DNA of 41,894 nucleotides from a virus: positions 1 through 41,894 of IMG/VR virus record IMGVR_UViG_3300031753_000019. One strand, 5' to 3'. Below, piece after piece: positions 8,493 through 15,280 of this stretch (position 1 is the first letter of the stretch; each line of letters starts with the position of its first letter). The notes under the pieces are model-generated. The model ran no database searches. It was not told the DNA's origin and saw nothing but the letters and a program-made list of their open reading frames with translations. The position numbers and the translations under genes are program-made.

Positions 8493-8891
8493 ATGCAAAT
8501 TCCAACGATCCAGGTAATTCCGACACAGCCGCAAGTCGATACGGCTGTCCTTTTGTCGATTGTCGTCCAGTTCATCAGCCAATTGAAGGCGAACGGTTTG
8601 ACTGCCGGAGTCATCCAGGCCATGAAAAGCAGCAAGTGGTCAATGTTCTCGTGGATCAATGCCGAGACGCCGCATGTCGCTCGCGCTCTTGGCACTGTCG
8701 GGGCTGTCGCTACGGCAGTCGGCATCAACGCCACTTTCCATGGCGGAACTTTGATTATTAGCGGGATAACGGCCTATGCCATCGTTCATGGACTGTGGAA
8801 CATCGCGCAGAACTACCTGATGCAGCACGCTTGGTACAAGGTGATCTTCCAATCCATGTTCCCGGCAGCCCCAGCCCCTGTAAAGCCGTGA
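8493..8891 (+). CDS. Hydrophobic small protein, holin-type candidate
   Basis: 132 residues behind a clear ribosome site (AGGAGAG six bases before the ATG). Residues about 17-35 and 67-106 are hydrophobic (LGTVGAVATAVGINATF, GTLIISGITAYAIVHGLW), giving two or three possible membrane segments. The C-terminus ends in a Pro/Ala run. It lies between other small membrane proteins and the endolysin, which suggests a holin or anti-holin. Not recognised as a named family. Confidence 0.6.
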   Translation: MQIPTIQVIPTQPQVDTAVLLSIVVQFISQLKANGLTAGVIQAMKSSKWSMFSWINAETPHVARALGTVGAVATAVGINATFHGGTLIISGITAYAIVHGLWNIAQNYLMQHAWYKVIFQSMFPAAPAPVKP

Positions 8892-8902
8892 ATGGGTGAA
8901 TT

Positions 8903-9091
8903 GTGCGAACAGGAAACTCAGATCACGAACGGTGGGACAACTCACCTTCAAGAACCGAAGGCCCGAAGAAACCATCTCCCGATTATGAGCAAGAGATTCG
9001 GGGAGAGAAGATTCGTGTCATCCTCTGGCTACTCGCGGCTGCCGGGTTTGTGATTCTCGGGATCATGTATCGGCACGGCTGGAGACCGTAG
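8903..9091 (+). CDS. Single-span membrane protein next to endolysin
   Basis: 62 residues using the GTG at 8903. It has a charged N-terminal half (PSPDYEQEIRGEKIR), one transmembrane helix near residues 41-56 (VILWLLAAAGFVILGI) and a short basic tail (YRHGWRP). It ends immediately before the endolysin start at 9092. An accessory lysis role is likely from position. A different frame from the ATG at 8892 lacks a membrane helix and was not preferred. Confidence 0.55.
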   Translation: MRTGNSDHERWDNSPSRTEGPKKPSPDYEQEIRGEKIRVILWLLAAAGFVILGIMYRHGWRP

Positions 9092-9511
9092 ATGGACATT
9101 TCCATGCTTCAACAAAAAGCAACTGATCTTGCTCACGCCATCAGTAAGGCTGAAGGCTTCGGAGTTCCGGGCGCATTGCCGACGCGAATCAACAATCCCG
9201 GAGACATGGAGCTTGGAGATCGAGGATGGGGCACGGAAGCGGCCAAGACTGTTTATCCGAAGGCCGACTGGAATGCCGATTTCTCGGATAAAACGGACGG
9301 CTGTTCGGCACTTCGGCGGGAATGCTTTGCGATCCTCGCCGGGGCTTCGCATTCGTTCGATCTATCGTGGAGTTTTGCACAGCTTGCCCAAGAGTGGACA
9401 GGCAATGACCATGAAGGCGATTGGTGCAATACTGTGACTGAGGAACTTGGAATATCGGCTGAAATGACCTTACGGGAATATGCAACAGGCGAAAGCTCAA
9501 TCTCAGCTTAG
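9092..9511 (+). CDS. Lysozyme-like endolysin
   Basis: 139 residues. The start resembles phage muramidase/transglycosylase-like proteins: AISKAEGFGVPGALPTR followed by INNPGDM, where Glu21 is the likely general acid. Later WSFAQLAQEWTGND and W111 CNTV fit the helical lysozyme-type fold. The expected job is cutting peptidoglycan glycan strands during lysis. It has no signal peptide, so it should need a holin, consistent with the small membrane proteins just upstream. The gene starts one base after the previous stop. Confidence 0.75.
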   Translation: MDISMLQQKATDLAHAISKAEGFGVPGALPTRINNPGDMELGDRGWGTEAAKTVYPKADWNADFSDKTDGCSALRRECFAILAGASHSFDLSWSFAQLAQEWTGNDHEGDWCNTVTEELGISAEMTLREYATGESSISA

Positions 9512-9519
9512 GAGAGCAC

Positions 9520-9879
9520 ATGTCAACCGTCACACTGACTCAGAATTTCAAGTCCACAGACGAGGGGCCGGGTATCGAATTCGTGTGCAGCATGGTCGAT
9601 GGCAGCAATAACAGCCAAGAAGTAGGGGTGAATGCAGGAAACAATACAGTTGCCTTCAACGGCTATGGGCCGAGTATCGCTACGATGTCGAATCTTTCAG
9701 ATCCTGGGAATCCGCCATCAAGCGTCACGTTCGATGTAGCTGGAACAGGAAACCTGCCCGGAAAGAATAATGCCGCATATACCGGCTCAGGTAGCTTCAC
9801 TCTTAGCTGGTCGTACAATCCGATCCTTCACCGATACGATGTCCACGCTTCGAACGGCACGATTACGCTGAACTACTGA
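9520..9879 (+). CDS. Small beta-rich protein of unknown function
   Basis: 119 residues behind GGAGAGCAC. No cysteine-rich or membrane segment. The sequence alternates polar and hydrophobic residues with many Gly, Ser and Asn (GNNTVAFNGYGPSIATMS, SGSFTLSWSYNP), suggesting an all-beta domain such as a carbohydrate-binding or decoration protein. It is the last rightward gene of the tail/lysis cluster and stops five bases before the intergenic inverted repeat. Confidence 0.6.
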   Translation: MSTVTLTQNFKSTDEGPGIEFVCSMVDGSNNSQEVGVNAGNNTVAFNGYGPSIATMSNLSDPGNPPSSVTFDVAGTGNLPGKNNAAYTGSGSFTLSWSYNPILHRYDVHASNGTITLNY

Positions 9880-9883
9880 ATTC

Positions 9884-9976
9884 TTTCGAGGCAGATATTC
9901 CACGCTCTTTCGGCGGTTGGACGTACCCGCACTTCTCTCTTATTACGCGGTTGTGGGTGAAACCCCTGCCTCGAAA
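9884..9976. terminator. Intergenic stem with internal hairpins between convergent operons
   Basis: An 11-bp perfect inverted repeat (TTTCGAGGCAG at 9884-9894, complement at 9966-9976) encloses 71 bases that can form further stems: ACCCGCA with TGTGGGT (one G-U pair), and GGGT-GAA-ACCC. It fills almost exactly the space between the rightward stop at 9879 and the leftward stop at 9979. A bidirectional terminator is the simple reading, but there is no T-run. A structured small RNA is also possible. No tRNA T-loop or anticodon arm fits. Confidence 0.5.
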
Positions 9977-9978
9977 CT

Positions 9979-10224
9979 CTAGGGCAGCGGCGTCAACTGC
10001 GGAATTTTCGTTAGGTCGATGGGTTGACCAGTCTGCGATTCGATCCGCTGGACTGCCGCTGTGACGATCTGCAAGACAAGTGAACCGAGAGCGCCTTCAG
10101 GGGCTGTGGCCGGAATCGCCGACAGGACGCTCAATGCCGTGCTCAATAGCAGCAGAATCTCGTTCAGCGTTCCGCCGACAAGCGAAACAGAAAGCGGTTG
10201 TACTGGCGTTGGCGTAGTGGACAT
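9979..10224 (-). CDS. Small hydrophobic protein, last gene of early operon
   Basis: 81 residues. Central hydrophobic region (LVGGTLNEILLLLSTALSVLSAI and LGSLVLQIVTAAVQ) between Pro/Thr-rich ends. It may be membrane-associated. Its start codon overlaps the stop of the lipoprotein gene at 10224, so the two are translationally coupled and may act together at the envelope. Not recognised beyond being a common type of small phage protein. Confidence 0.6.
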   Translation of the reverse strand: MSTTPTPVQPLSVSLVGGTLNEILLLLSTALSVLSAIPATAPEGALGSLVLQIVTAAVQRIESQTGQPIDLTKIPQLTPLP

Positions 10225-10631
10225 TACTTGCCTCCCCGAAGCGTGGTGAGTTGCGAGATTGCGTTGTTCATGGCCGCGACAGCCGAAATGAGCGCAGATT
10301 GCCCCGGCGTGCCACCTGCCTTAAGCGCCCCGTCAAAAGCCATCCATTGCGCCTGTGCGTCGTTGTAGGCCGCTACAGCCGAGTTCGTAGCCGTTCGGAT
10401 CGTGGGCATGGCCGAAGCTGGAAACTTTCCTGCTAGATAGTCGGCCTGTACGCCCTGAATCACCACACTGGCAGCGGAAATAGCATCATATTCCTGCGAG
10501 TCGAAAACTTGAACCGCCGTTGCCGTGCCGGAGATGTAACCGCCGGCACCGGGATGTACTTTGTAATTCGCCGAAGCGCATCCACCAATTAGCCCGAGAA
10601 CGAGTACCGCAAGTACCGCGCGAATCTTCAA
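10224..10631 (-). CDS. Phage lipoprotein
   Basis: 135 residues. The start is taken as the TTG at 10629-10631 because a perfect GAGGAGGT lies three bases before it; an in-frame ATG at 10658 has no such site. The N-terminus is a lipoprotein signal (KIRAVLAVLVLGLIGGC) with lipobox LIGGC, so the mature protein should be lipid-anchored at its Cys. The rest is Ala-rich and probably helical. Possible roles are a lysis accessory or envelope exclusion factor. The pair with the next small hydrophobic protein favours an envelope function. Confidence 0.75.
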   Translation of the reverse strand: MKIRAVLAVLVLGLIGGCASANYKVHPGAGGYISGTATAVQVFDSQEYDAISAASVVIQGVQADYLAGKFPASAMPTIRTATNSAVAAYNDAQAQWMAFDGALKAGGTPGQSALISAVAAMNNAISQLTTLRGGK

Positions 10632-10632
10632 G

Positions 10633-10692
10633 TTACCTCCTCGTGATTCGGAATTCATGCCACATCCAAACGAAAAACCAGTAGAGTCTCAT
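10633..10692 (-). CDS. 19-residue leader peptide overlapping the lipoprotein ribosome site
   Basis: A tiny frame (MRLYWFFVWMWHEFRITRR) ends in AGG AGG TAA, so its last codons are the Shine-Dalgarno sequence of the lipoprotein gene, and its stop lies one base before that gene's TTG. The peptide is unusually rich in aromatic residues. It may act as a coupling leader that brings ribosomes to the TTG start. Existence is inferred from spacing only. Confidence 0.35.
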   Translation of the reverse strand: MRLYWFFVWMWHEFRITRR

Positions 10693-10717
10693 GGTCATTC
10701 ACGGTCCGGCATGGGGC

Positions 10718-10870
10718 CTAGTCGATGAACATCCACTCGGCCGCGACCAGCCGTCGGTCCGGAGTGTCCTGGATCATTTTGGCGACGCGCAGCAGGCGCG
10801 TGGTAAGCATGACGTCGACGTCCATCGAGATTTTGCGATCTTTGTCCGCGCGACCGAGCTCAATCTTCAT
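10718..10870 (-). CDS. Small hypothetical protein
   Basis: 50 residues (MKIELGRADKDRKISMDVDV to AEWMFID). Its ATG overlaps the TGA of the upstream gene (ATGA), and GGCGGTG lies just before it. Amphipathic, mixed charge, no cysteine or membrane segment. The overlap with its neighbour is the main support. Function unknown. Confidence 0.6.
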   Translation of the reverse strand: MKIELGRADKDRKISMDVDVMLTTRLLRVAKMIQDTPDRRLVAAEWMFID

Positions 10871-11103
10871 GTCACCGCCAGTAAATGATGTGGCCACGGA
10901 ACGGAAGTCGGCCGTCCCAAAACTTCATCATTTCTTGAAAGCTTGAAAACCCGGGATTCAGCGCGGCCCATCCGCAGCCGCCCCTCGCATGGATGCGTTT
11001 CGTCACAGCCACAGCCCGCGCAGATGACAGGTATTGCCGTCCCCAGCCGGTAGATTAGGATCGCTGCTCCTGAAGCAATGATGCACCACAGTACGACAAT
11101 CAC
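10867..11103 (-). CDS. Membrane-anchored small Cys-rich protein
   Basis: 78 residues from a GTG whose last two bases overlap the upstream TGA. Residues 2-19 form a membrane helix (IVVLWCIIASGAAILIYRL), followed by a zinc-type motif CAGCGCDETHPCEG, a pattern seen in many small phage and actinobacterial metal-binding proteins. The tail is basic and polar. An N-terminal anchor on a zinc knuckle is uncommon. Role unknown. Confidence 0.65.
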   Translation of the reverse strand: MIVVLWCIIASGAAILIYRLGTAIPVICAGCGCDETHPCEGRLRMGRAESRVFKLSRNDEVLGRPTSVPWPHHLLAVT

Positions 11104-11339
11104 TGGCGCTCCTTCAGAATCTTAATCTGCTGGTTGATTTCGGATAGCATGGCGTCGATCTCCTCCGCAGTCCTGTACCCGGATTCCGCATCGATAACCC
11201 AGTTCGCCATGAGGATTGAGGCTTCCACACACGCTCTGTCCCACTGGCTGGCGGCATTCAGCATGGAGGCCATCGCGTTCAGTTCCGGTACCGACATATC
11301 CGGCAACTCTCTCTTTATCACTTCGTCAGCGTGATTCAT
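11100..11339 (-). CDS. Small hypothetical protein
   Basis: 79 residues from the ATG at 11337-11339, which overlaps the upstream stop (ATGA) and follows AGGGGAAACGAAC. Mostly helical and acidic (MNHADEVIKRELPDMSVPE; SEINQQIKILKERQ). An in-frame upstream extension to 11420 would run through the upstream gene and was not used. Not recognised. Confidence 0.6.
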   Translation of the reverse strand: MNHADEVIKRELPDMSVPELNAMASMLNAASQWDRACVEASILMANWVIDAESGYRTAEEIDAMLSEINQQIKILKERQ

Positions 11340-11569
11340 GTTCGTTTCCCCTTGGGCCGACGCTTTGGGCGCGGGCCGATCTCGCGGGCGGTGAGTGGCC
11401 GCAAATTGCATGCGCCCCATTCAGCATTATTTCCATCCTTGTATCTAAAGTGATTCCCAATTTTGTAAACGTACTTTATGCGCACAAGGTAATCGCGGCT
11501 GTGTGTTCCAACGACCACCTGCCCCACTCTAAACTTCTGCCGCTGTCGGCGCTTAGGCTTGGCGGTCAT
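11336..11569 (-). CDS. Small basic hypothetical protein
   Basis: 77 residues, basic at both ends (MTAKPKRRQRQKFRVG; RPKRRPKGKRT) with a beta-like centre (VGQVVVGTHSRDYLVRIKYV). The layout suggests a small SH3-like or nucleic-acid-binding fold, but this is only an impression. Start and stop both overlap neighbours by the ATGA pattern. Confidence 0.6.
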   Translation of the reverse strand: MTAKPKRRQRQKFRVGQVVVGTHSRDYLVRIKYVYKIGNHFRYKDGNNAEWGACNLRPLTAREIGPRPKRRPKGKRT

Positions 11570-11643
11570 CGGCGCTCACTTGCGGTGCAATATCCACACC
11601 ACCAGAAGGCTAGCAGCAACATCAATAGTTGAAAGTTGCTCAT
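11566..11643 (-). CDS. 25-residue membrane peptide
   Basis: A very short frame with a hydrophobic core (FQLLMLLLAFWWCGYC) and a charged end (SERR). GGGAGAGAAGCC precedes its ATG, and its TGA overlaps the ATG of the next gene. A still shorter 14-codon frame (11640-11684) overlaps its start and may be a leader. The good ribosome site and the double overlaps suggest a real micropeptide. Confidence 0.5.
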   Translation of the reverse strand: MSNFQLLMLLLAFWWCGYCTASERR

Positions 11644-11680
11644 GGCTTCTCTCCCGCAGGCCACGAGTTCATTTTAACTT

Positions 11681-11878
11681 TCATCGCTGCTCCTCAGCCG
11701 CCTCGCGGACAAATGGCACTGCCCGGTACAGCCAGTCTGGGTTACGCTCCTGCTTTGCCTCCGCCGTGAGTTTGGCTATTTTGCCATTTGTGAAGGGAAT
11801 GTGATCTACAGACGTACGCCAGCGTTTGTTTTGTTTCGGCTTACCCTCGATGATCCAGACTCGTTTTTGATGGCTCAT
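11681..11878 (-). CDS. Small hypothetical protein ending in a repeated junction
   Basis: 65 residues, basic and polar (MSHQKRVWIIEGKPKQNKRW), no cysteines. It ends in EAAEEQR, encoded by a 23-base sequence that is repeated exactly at the end of the next upstream gene. That sequence contains the GAGGAG ribosome site for whatever follows. Start overlaps the upstream TGA. Function unknown. Confidence 0.6.
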   Translation of the reverse strand: MSHQKRVWIIEGKPKQNKRWRTSVDHIPFTNGKIAKLTAEAKQERNPDWLYRAVPFVREAAEEQR

Positions 11879-12372
11879 CGCTGCTCCTCAGCCGCCTTCA
11901 CCGCCGATGGGTCGAGGGCGACTACTCGCTTCTCGATGAACCTGACCGCCTGATTCCAGCCCGCTCCATGCAAAGGACCAATCGGACTTGGCCCCATCAT
12001 CATGCAACCGGTTATTAATTTTAGGGTTTCGGTCAGCGCCTCCCCGCGAGCCACATCGCGTTCGGCCCATAGTTCAGCGCAGAGAGAGCAGTAATTCACG
12101 CCGATGTCATCCTTGCGCATGAACATCTTCGGATGCTTCCCGCATGGCCCAATTTCGCGCTCGGCGGTGAGAGTTGATATTTTCCGCTCCGCCATTTCTT
12201 CATCGGCCTGCATCAAAGCGATTTGTTCCACCAACTCAAGGTCGCGTTCAGCAATCAGCGCCTCTTCGAGCACCGGGAGTGCGGCGGCGAGTTCGTCGGC
12301 AGCCTTGTTTAATTCTCCTTGTCCATGCCACTTCTCGACCATCTTCCTCAACGGCTCAAGCGGATCGCTCAT
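11875..12372 (-). CDS. Hypothetical protein with Cys/His cluster
   Basis: 165 residues. The N-terminal half is a long acidic helix (ALIAERDLELVEQIALMQADEEMAER in part), probably coiled coil. Near residues 75-98 there is a metal-type cluster (CGKHPKMFM, then YCSLCAELW). The C-terminal part is globular (ITGCMMMGPSPIGPLHGAGW) and ends in KAAEEQR like its downstream neighbour. Not recognised as a named family. Confidence 0.6.
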   Translation of the reverse strand: MSDPLEPLRKMVEKWHGQGELNKAADELAAALPVLEEALIAERDLELVEQIALMQADEEMAERKISTLTAEREIGPCGKHPKMFMRKDDIGVNYCSLCAELWAERDVARGEALTETLKLITGCMMMGPSPIGPLHGAGWNQAVRFIEKRVVALDPSAVKAAEEQR

Positions 12373-12382
12373 GTCGAAACTC

Positions 12383-12754
12383 CTATACAGCCCACACCGA
12401 TATGACCGTTCTCGGATTCGAAATGTCCCGATCCTTCGTCATACGCAGGTCGGTAATCTTTGCATCGGAGTCGATGATTGCCGCGTAAACCAAAGAATCC
12501 AAGGTCACTTTTGCGAAGTTGTCTAGGTCACCCTTCTGCTTCTTTCCGAGGAATATCGAGATTTCGACTCCGTAACGCTTCCACCGGATGACCAGTTTCT
12601 TTGAGTTCGCAATAGCCAGAACCAAACTCTTGAACTGCTCGGCTTCCGGGCTGACAAAATAGTGCTGACGGTTTCGAGCACGTAACAGATAGTGATTCAC
12701 CGATGGCGGCACTGCCGGAACCGAAAAGCTGATGCTGTCGGGCCTGACCTTCAC
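12383..12754 (-). CDS. rusA: RusA-family Holliday junction resolvase
   Basis: 123 residues from a GTG overlapping the upstream TGA. It carries the RusA signature: PPSVNHYL near residue 16, a basic region, then GDLDNFAKVTLDSL (the two Asp are the likely metal ligands), IIDSDAKI and the MTKD strand. RusA enzymes are homodimers that cut four-way DNA junctions symmetrically. Together with the ERF annealing protein in the same operon it would resolve recombination or replication intermediates before packaging. Length matches the family. Confidence 0.88.
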   Translation of the reverse strand: MKVRPDSISFSVPAVPPSVNHYLLRARNRQHYFVSPEAEQFKSLVLAIANSKKLVIRWKRYGVEISIFLGKKQKGDLDNFAKVTLDSLVYAAIIDSDAKITDLRMTKDRDISNPRTVISVWAV

Positions 12755-12921
12755 GCTGATTCTCTTTTCGAAAATTCTTCCAATTGTTCAATCAGCCGTT
12801 GCGTTTCTTCTTTCTTTTCCTTAAAGTCTTTTCGAAGGTCCTCAATAGCCCCAAGGTAGAGTTGCTTCTTCGTAGGCTTTGGCTTTTTGGAATCGAGAAA
12901 CTCTCGGATAGATCGCTTCAT
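12751..12921 (-). CDS. Small coiled-coil protein upstream of rusA
   Basis: 56 residues, almost entirely Lys/Glu-rich helix (MKRSIREFLDSKKPKPTKKQ; LRKDFKEKKEETQRLIEQLE). GAGG lies seven bases before its ATG, and its TGA overlaps the GTG of rusA. It may be an accessory or dimerisation partner. No known domain recognised. Confidence 0.6.
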   Translation of the reverse strand: MKRSIREFLDSKKPKPTKKQLYLGAIEDLRKDFKEKKEETQRLIEQLEEFSKRESA

Positions 12922-12929
12922 GTAATGCC

Positions 12930-13262
12930 TCAGAAGTGCATTGGCTGACCGTGTCCATCGAGCAAAATATGATGTTTCCAGCAGCGCACTGAAACCTTGT
13001 CAATCTCGTCCGACCCTTCCGACTTGCTCATGGGCGGAAAGTGCGACATCTGGAGCGGACCATGACAGTCGCTCTTGGCTCGGTCCACGCAACCTTTATC
13101 GCGCTCGAAGACTCGGTGTCGTAGCCGTTTCTTGTCCTCTCCAAACAGAACGATACGATAGCTGCCATCCATGCGGCGCAGCATAACCGAGCGGCGATCC
13201 GTGAATCGTCCATCTCCTCGGGCTTCCGCTGTGGCTGTTCGATCAAGGCTGCCGAACCTCAA
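12930..13262 (-). CDS. HNH-type nuclease
   Basis: About 110 residues if it starts at the TTG at 13260-13262, which overlaps the upstream TGA; an internal ATG at 13184 is an alternative. The C-terminal half shows an HNH/McrA-like metal fold: RHRVFERDKGCVD, DCHGPLQMSHF and VRCWKHHILLDGHG, with the Cys pairs as structural ligands and His residues as catalytic candidates. Phage HNH proteins of this size may nick DNA or assist packaging, but here it sits among recombination genes. The exact start is uncertain. Confidence 0.7.
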   Translation of the reverse strand: MRFGSLDRTATAEARGDGRFTDRRSVMLRRMDGSYRIVLFGEDKKRLRHRVFERDKGCVDRAKSDCHGPLQMSHFPPMSKSEGSDEIDKVSVRCWKHHILLDGHGQPMHF

Positions 13263-13453
13263 ACGCTTTGCTGCTGAATCTTGACCTTGCCGCATCGAAG
13301 ACATTCCTGGCGCTGCCGGATTCTGTGCCATGCGCCGACTTCTTCATCGTAAAAAGTTACCCATTTCGACCAGTCATGGAACAGCCAGCAATTGCCCCGA
13401 GGCGTCTCTTCCGAGATTTTCAGGCCCTTTTCCGAAACGATTAGCTCGCTCAT
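13259..13453 (-). CDS. Small zinc-ribbon-like protein
   Basis: 64 residues. C22, then FHDWSKW and CLRCGK near the C-terminus fit a widespread small phage zinc ribbon (C...FHxWxxW...CxxCG). ATG overlaps the upstream TGA. Such proteins are often thought to bind nucleic acid or RNA polymerase, but no target is known here. Confidence 0.65.
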   Translation of the reverse strand: MSELIVSEKGLKISEETPRGNCWLFHDWSKWVTFYDEEVGAWHRIRQRQECLRCGKVKIQQQSV

Positions 13454-13770
13454 GGAGTCGCTGCCTTCGCCCTCCCGTTCGACAGCCGTTCAAACACCTT
13501 GTCGAATTCGGGATTCACCGTAAGCCAAATCTCTTCCCGCCGAAACTCCCGCAACTCGGCAGTCAGTTGATCGACTCGACTAAGCGCGTCCCGAAGCTCG
13601 GCTTCCTTGAGGATAGTCTGCGCTCGAATCTGTTCAACGAGGGGACGCCGGATCGGAACCGATTGACTCTGCATGGCGGCCATAGCTTGCGGGTTATCTT
13701 CGATGCGGCTCGTGAGCGCCTGGAATTTCGACGCTGCTTCCTGGCCCTGCTTGCGATTGAGTATGTTCAT
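13450..13770 (-). CDS. Helical hypothetical protein
   Basis: 106 residues, rich in Glu, Gln, Arg and Ala with heptad-like spacing (QIRAQTILKEAELRDALSRV, QLTAELREFRREE), so probably coiled coil. No cysteines. Overlaps both neighbours through ATGA junctions. Function not recognised. Confidence 0.6.
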   Translation of the reverse strand: MNILNRKQGQEAASKFQALTSRIEDNPQAMAAMQSQSVPIRRPLVEQIRAQTILKEAELRDALSRVDQLTAELREFRREEIWLTVNPEFDKVFERLSNGRAKAATP

Positions 13771-14267
13771 CGGGATTTCCTCTTCTGCTTGGCTTTATTC
13801 CGCAGATAAGCCTCGGTAGCTAATTTTTTGTCGCCGATCACCTTGTCCAAAAATTCCATTGCTCCCGGATGCGTAGCCATGAGATTTTCGGCAAACTCGA
13901 CTCCGAGATCGGTTATTTGAAAGGCCGGTTTTCCGTTTTTTAGGGCGCGTCGTAAAAGGTCTTGCCCGCACATAATGTCGCAGTTGAGTATAATGCCTGA
14001 CTGTTCATCTTTGAAATATTCGTTGAAGCGGTCGATGCCCGTATCGAATACACCGTTTTTCTTGAGAATCGCCGAGATCGCTTCGATCACTGGGGCGGGC
14101 ACGTTAGTTTGAATGTGCAATTGTTCCGCGTTTTCGCCGACAAAGCAGCTAAAGATCAGGAGTAAGCCGATGGTATGCTCAATCGAGCCGCGTGCCGCTC
14201 CGACCATATCCGGCATTTCGAGCGCCTCGCAGACATCTTCGAATGTTGGAAGTTCTGTTCGCTTCAT
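13767..14267 (-). CDS. Hypothetical protein
   Basis: 166 residues, globular, mixed alpha-helical. The part around residues 37-75 (LLLIFSCFVGENAEQLHIQ; VIEAISAILKKNGVFD) could be a winged-helix-like module, followed by FQITDLGVEFAENLMATHP and a basic tail (RNKAKQKRKSR). A transcriptional or DNA-binding role is conceivable but not shown. ATG overlaps the stop of a 19-codon frame upstream. Confidence 0.6.
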   Translation of the reverse strand: MKRTELPTFEDVCEALEMPDMVGAARGSIEHTIGLLLIFSCFVGENAEQLHIQTNVPAPVIEAISAILKKNGVFDTGIDRFNEYFKDEQSGIILNCDIMCGQDLLRRALKNGKPAFQITDLGVEFAENLMATHPGAMEFLDKVIGDKKLATEAYLRNKAKQKRKSR

Positions 14268-14323
14268 CTGATGCTCTCAAGAAAATCAAGCATCGTCCTT
14301 ATCGAGATTCCACCGAACTCCAT
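14264..14323 (-). CDS. 19-residue peptide, doubtful
   Basis: A tiny frame (MEFGGISIRTMLDFLESIR) bridging the space between the genes at 14327 and 14267. Its TGA overlaps the next ATG, but no ribosome site is visible. It may be a coupling leader rather than a functional product. Confidence 0.3.
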   Translation of the reverse strand: MEFGGISIRTMLDFLESIR

Positions 14324-14326
14324 GAT

Positions 14327-14446
14327 CTATAGAGTGTCGGCTAAAATCTCAAGGCGAGTTTTGTTTTCGTCCAGACTATTGATGAGAGTAAGAGCGAATG
14401 CAAGTTTGTCGTCAACGTCATAGTCCACTACTGTCTTTTCGGCCAT
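14327..14446 (-). CDS. 39-residue hypothetical protein
   Basis: MAEKTVVDYDVDDKLAFALT-type acidic peptide ending ILADTL, behind one of the best ribosome sites in the operon (AGGAGG, six bases before ATG). Predicted helical, no cysteines. Strong initiation signals suggest it is highly expressed. Function unknown. Confidence 0.6.
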   Translation of the reverse strand: MAEKTVVDYDVDDKLAFALTLINSLDENKTRLEILADTL

Positions 14447-14493
14447 TTCGACCCTCCTAGGGGTTTCCCATTTCCGAGCGCACTCCCGAAAAC

Positions 14494-14739
14494 TCAGACC
14501 CGAAACGTATCGTCCGATTCCGTTCGTTCCATCAGGAGCATCAAACACTCCCAAGCCTGCACCCGAGGCCCGACCGCCTGCTTGAATTTCGAGTCGGCGA
14601 TGAAACTCTCTGCCGAAATCCCGTTGGCGAGCGCGAGACGCTTCATTTGCTCCATCAGCCGGTCATATATGATTTTTGGAAGCTCTTGGTGCAACTGCCT
14701 CCACAGGTCCTTTTCTTCGGGCGCGTGCTCAGTTTCCAA
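14494..14739 (-). CDS. Hypothetical protein
   Basis: 81 residues starting at a TTG one base after the upstream TAG. Helical, with LPKIIYDRLMEQMKRLALAN and AWECLMLLMERTESDD. No recognised domain. The preceding gene's last codons (GGGGGTATAGC) provide the only purine-rich ribosome site. Confidence 0.55.
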   Translation of the reverse strand: METEHAPEEKDLWRQLHQELPKIIYDRLMEQMKRLALANGISAESFIADSKFKQAVGPRVQAWECLMLLMERTESDDTFRV

Positions 14740-14740
14740 G

Positions 14741-14827
14741 CTATACCCCCACCAGCCGACCGACTTCGTGCGCCAAATCGCCCAGCGGGGCCGTCCTACG
14801 TGGCATTAAAGGCCATCCTAGAGTCAT
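14741..14827 (-). CDS. 28-residue peptide
   Basis: Short frame (MTLGWPLMPRRTAPLGDLAH start) whose ATG overlaps the TGA of the upstream zinc ribbon. It ends next to the TTG of the following gene. Supported only by the overlap pattern that is general in this operon. Confidence 0.35.
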   Translation of the reverse strand: MTLGWPLMPRRTAPLGDLAHEVGRLVGV

Positions 14828-14970
14828 TTCGATCCTTTCGGCCTAGGTTCGTTCCATTTCCGAGATTTGCAGTTCGGGCACTCCCGAGGGACTGCCGTCC
14901 GACGCTGCCATTCGTGCCCGCACTGAGAGCAAAGGCATGGCTCAACCACGAAGTTGACTTTGCCAATCAT
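14824..14970 (-). CDS. Small zinc-ribbon protein
   Basis: 48 residues with two complete CxxC knuckles: C12-L-C...CSQCGHEWQRR and ECPNCKSRKW. This CxxC/CxxC spacing with HEW and KxxKW matches small zinc ribbons found across phages and plasmids, likely binding nucleic acid or a host polymerase. The TGA overlaps the next ATG. No strong Shine-Dalgarno sequence is visible. Confidence 0.65.
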   Translation of the reverse strand: MIGKVNFVVEPCLCSQCGHEWQRRTAVPRECPNCKSRKWNEPRPKGSK

Positions 14971-15010
14971 GCGGCCATGATAATCATAGCTTCGTAAATG
15001 TCAAGGACTT

Positions 15011-15280
15011 TCAAGTGGCTTTCACGAGATCGGTGATTTCGATGGCTCTCTTGGCATCACGCTCCACAACATCAAGCGTTATCCAAAGCAAATGACAGCG
15101 CGGGCAGGTAAAAGGTAGCCATGCCGCGATCATTAGCGCCCCGCAGAAACACCGGCGTTCGATCCCCCGGAAGCCTTGACACTCATGTACCTCCGACGCA
15201 GAATGCTGACGAGTTCGGACAGCGTTGCGTATTCGGTCGATTCGGGCTTCACGTTCGGGACTTTGTGACCTTTGCCGCAT
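15011..15280 (-). CDS. Small CxC/CxxC protein, start ambiguous
   Basis: 89 residues from the ATG at 15280, which has an excellent GGAGG site; a shorter form from the ATG at 15133 would be coupled by TAATG to the gene at 15327. The zinc-type motif (RRCFCGALM, then TCPRCHLLW) needs the longer or an intermediate start to be complete. The first half overlaps another gene out of frame. A Com-like zinc ribbon is the closest pattern known to me. Confidence 0.5.
   Translation of the reverse strand: MRQRSQSPEREARIDRIRNAVRTRQHSASEVHECQGFRGIERRCFCGALMIAAWLPFTCPRCHLLWITLDVVERDAKRAIEITDLVKAT

Noticed and set aside
8892-9053. Frame from the ATG at 8892
   Set aside because: The product lacks the membrane helix seen in the competing frame from 8903, which fits the lysis cluster and ends right at the endolysin start.
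9884-9976. tRNA-like fold
   Set aside because: The outer stem resembles an acceptor stem, but no T-loop (GTTCRA), D-arm or anticodon arm can be placed on either strand.
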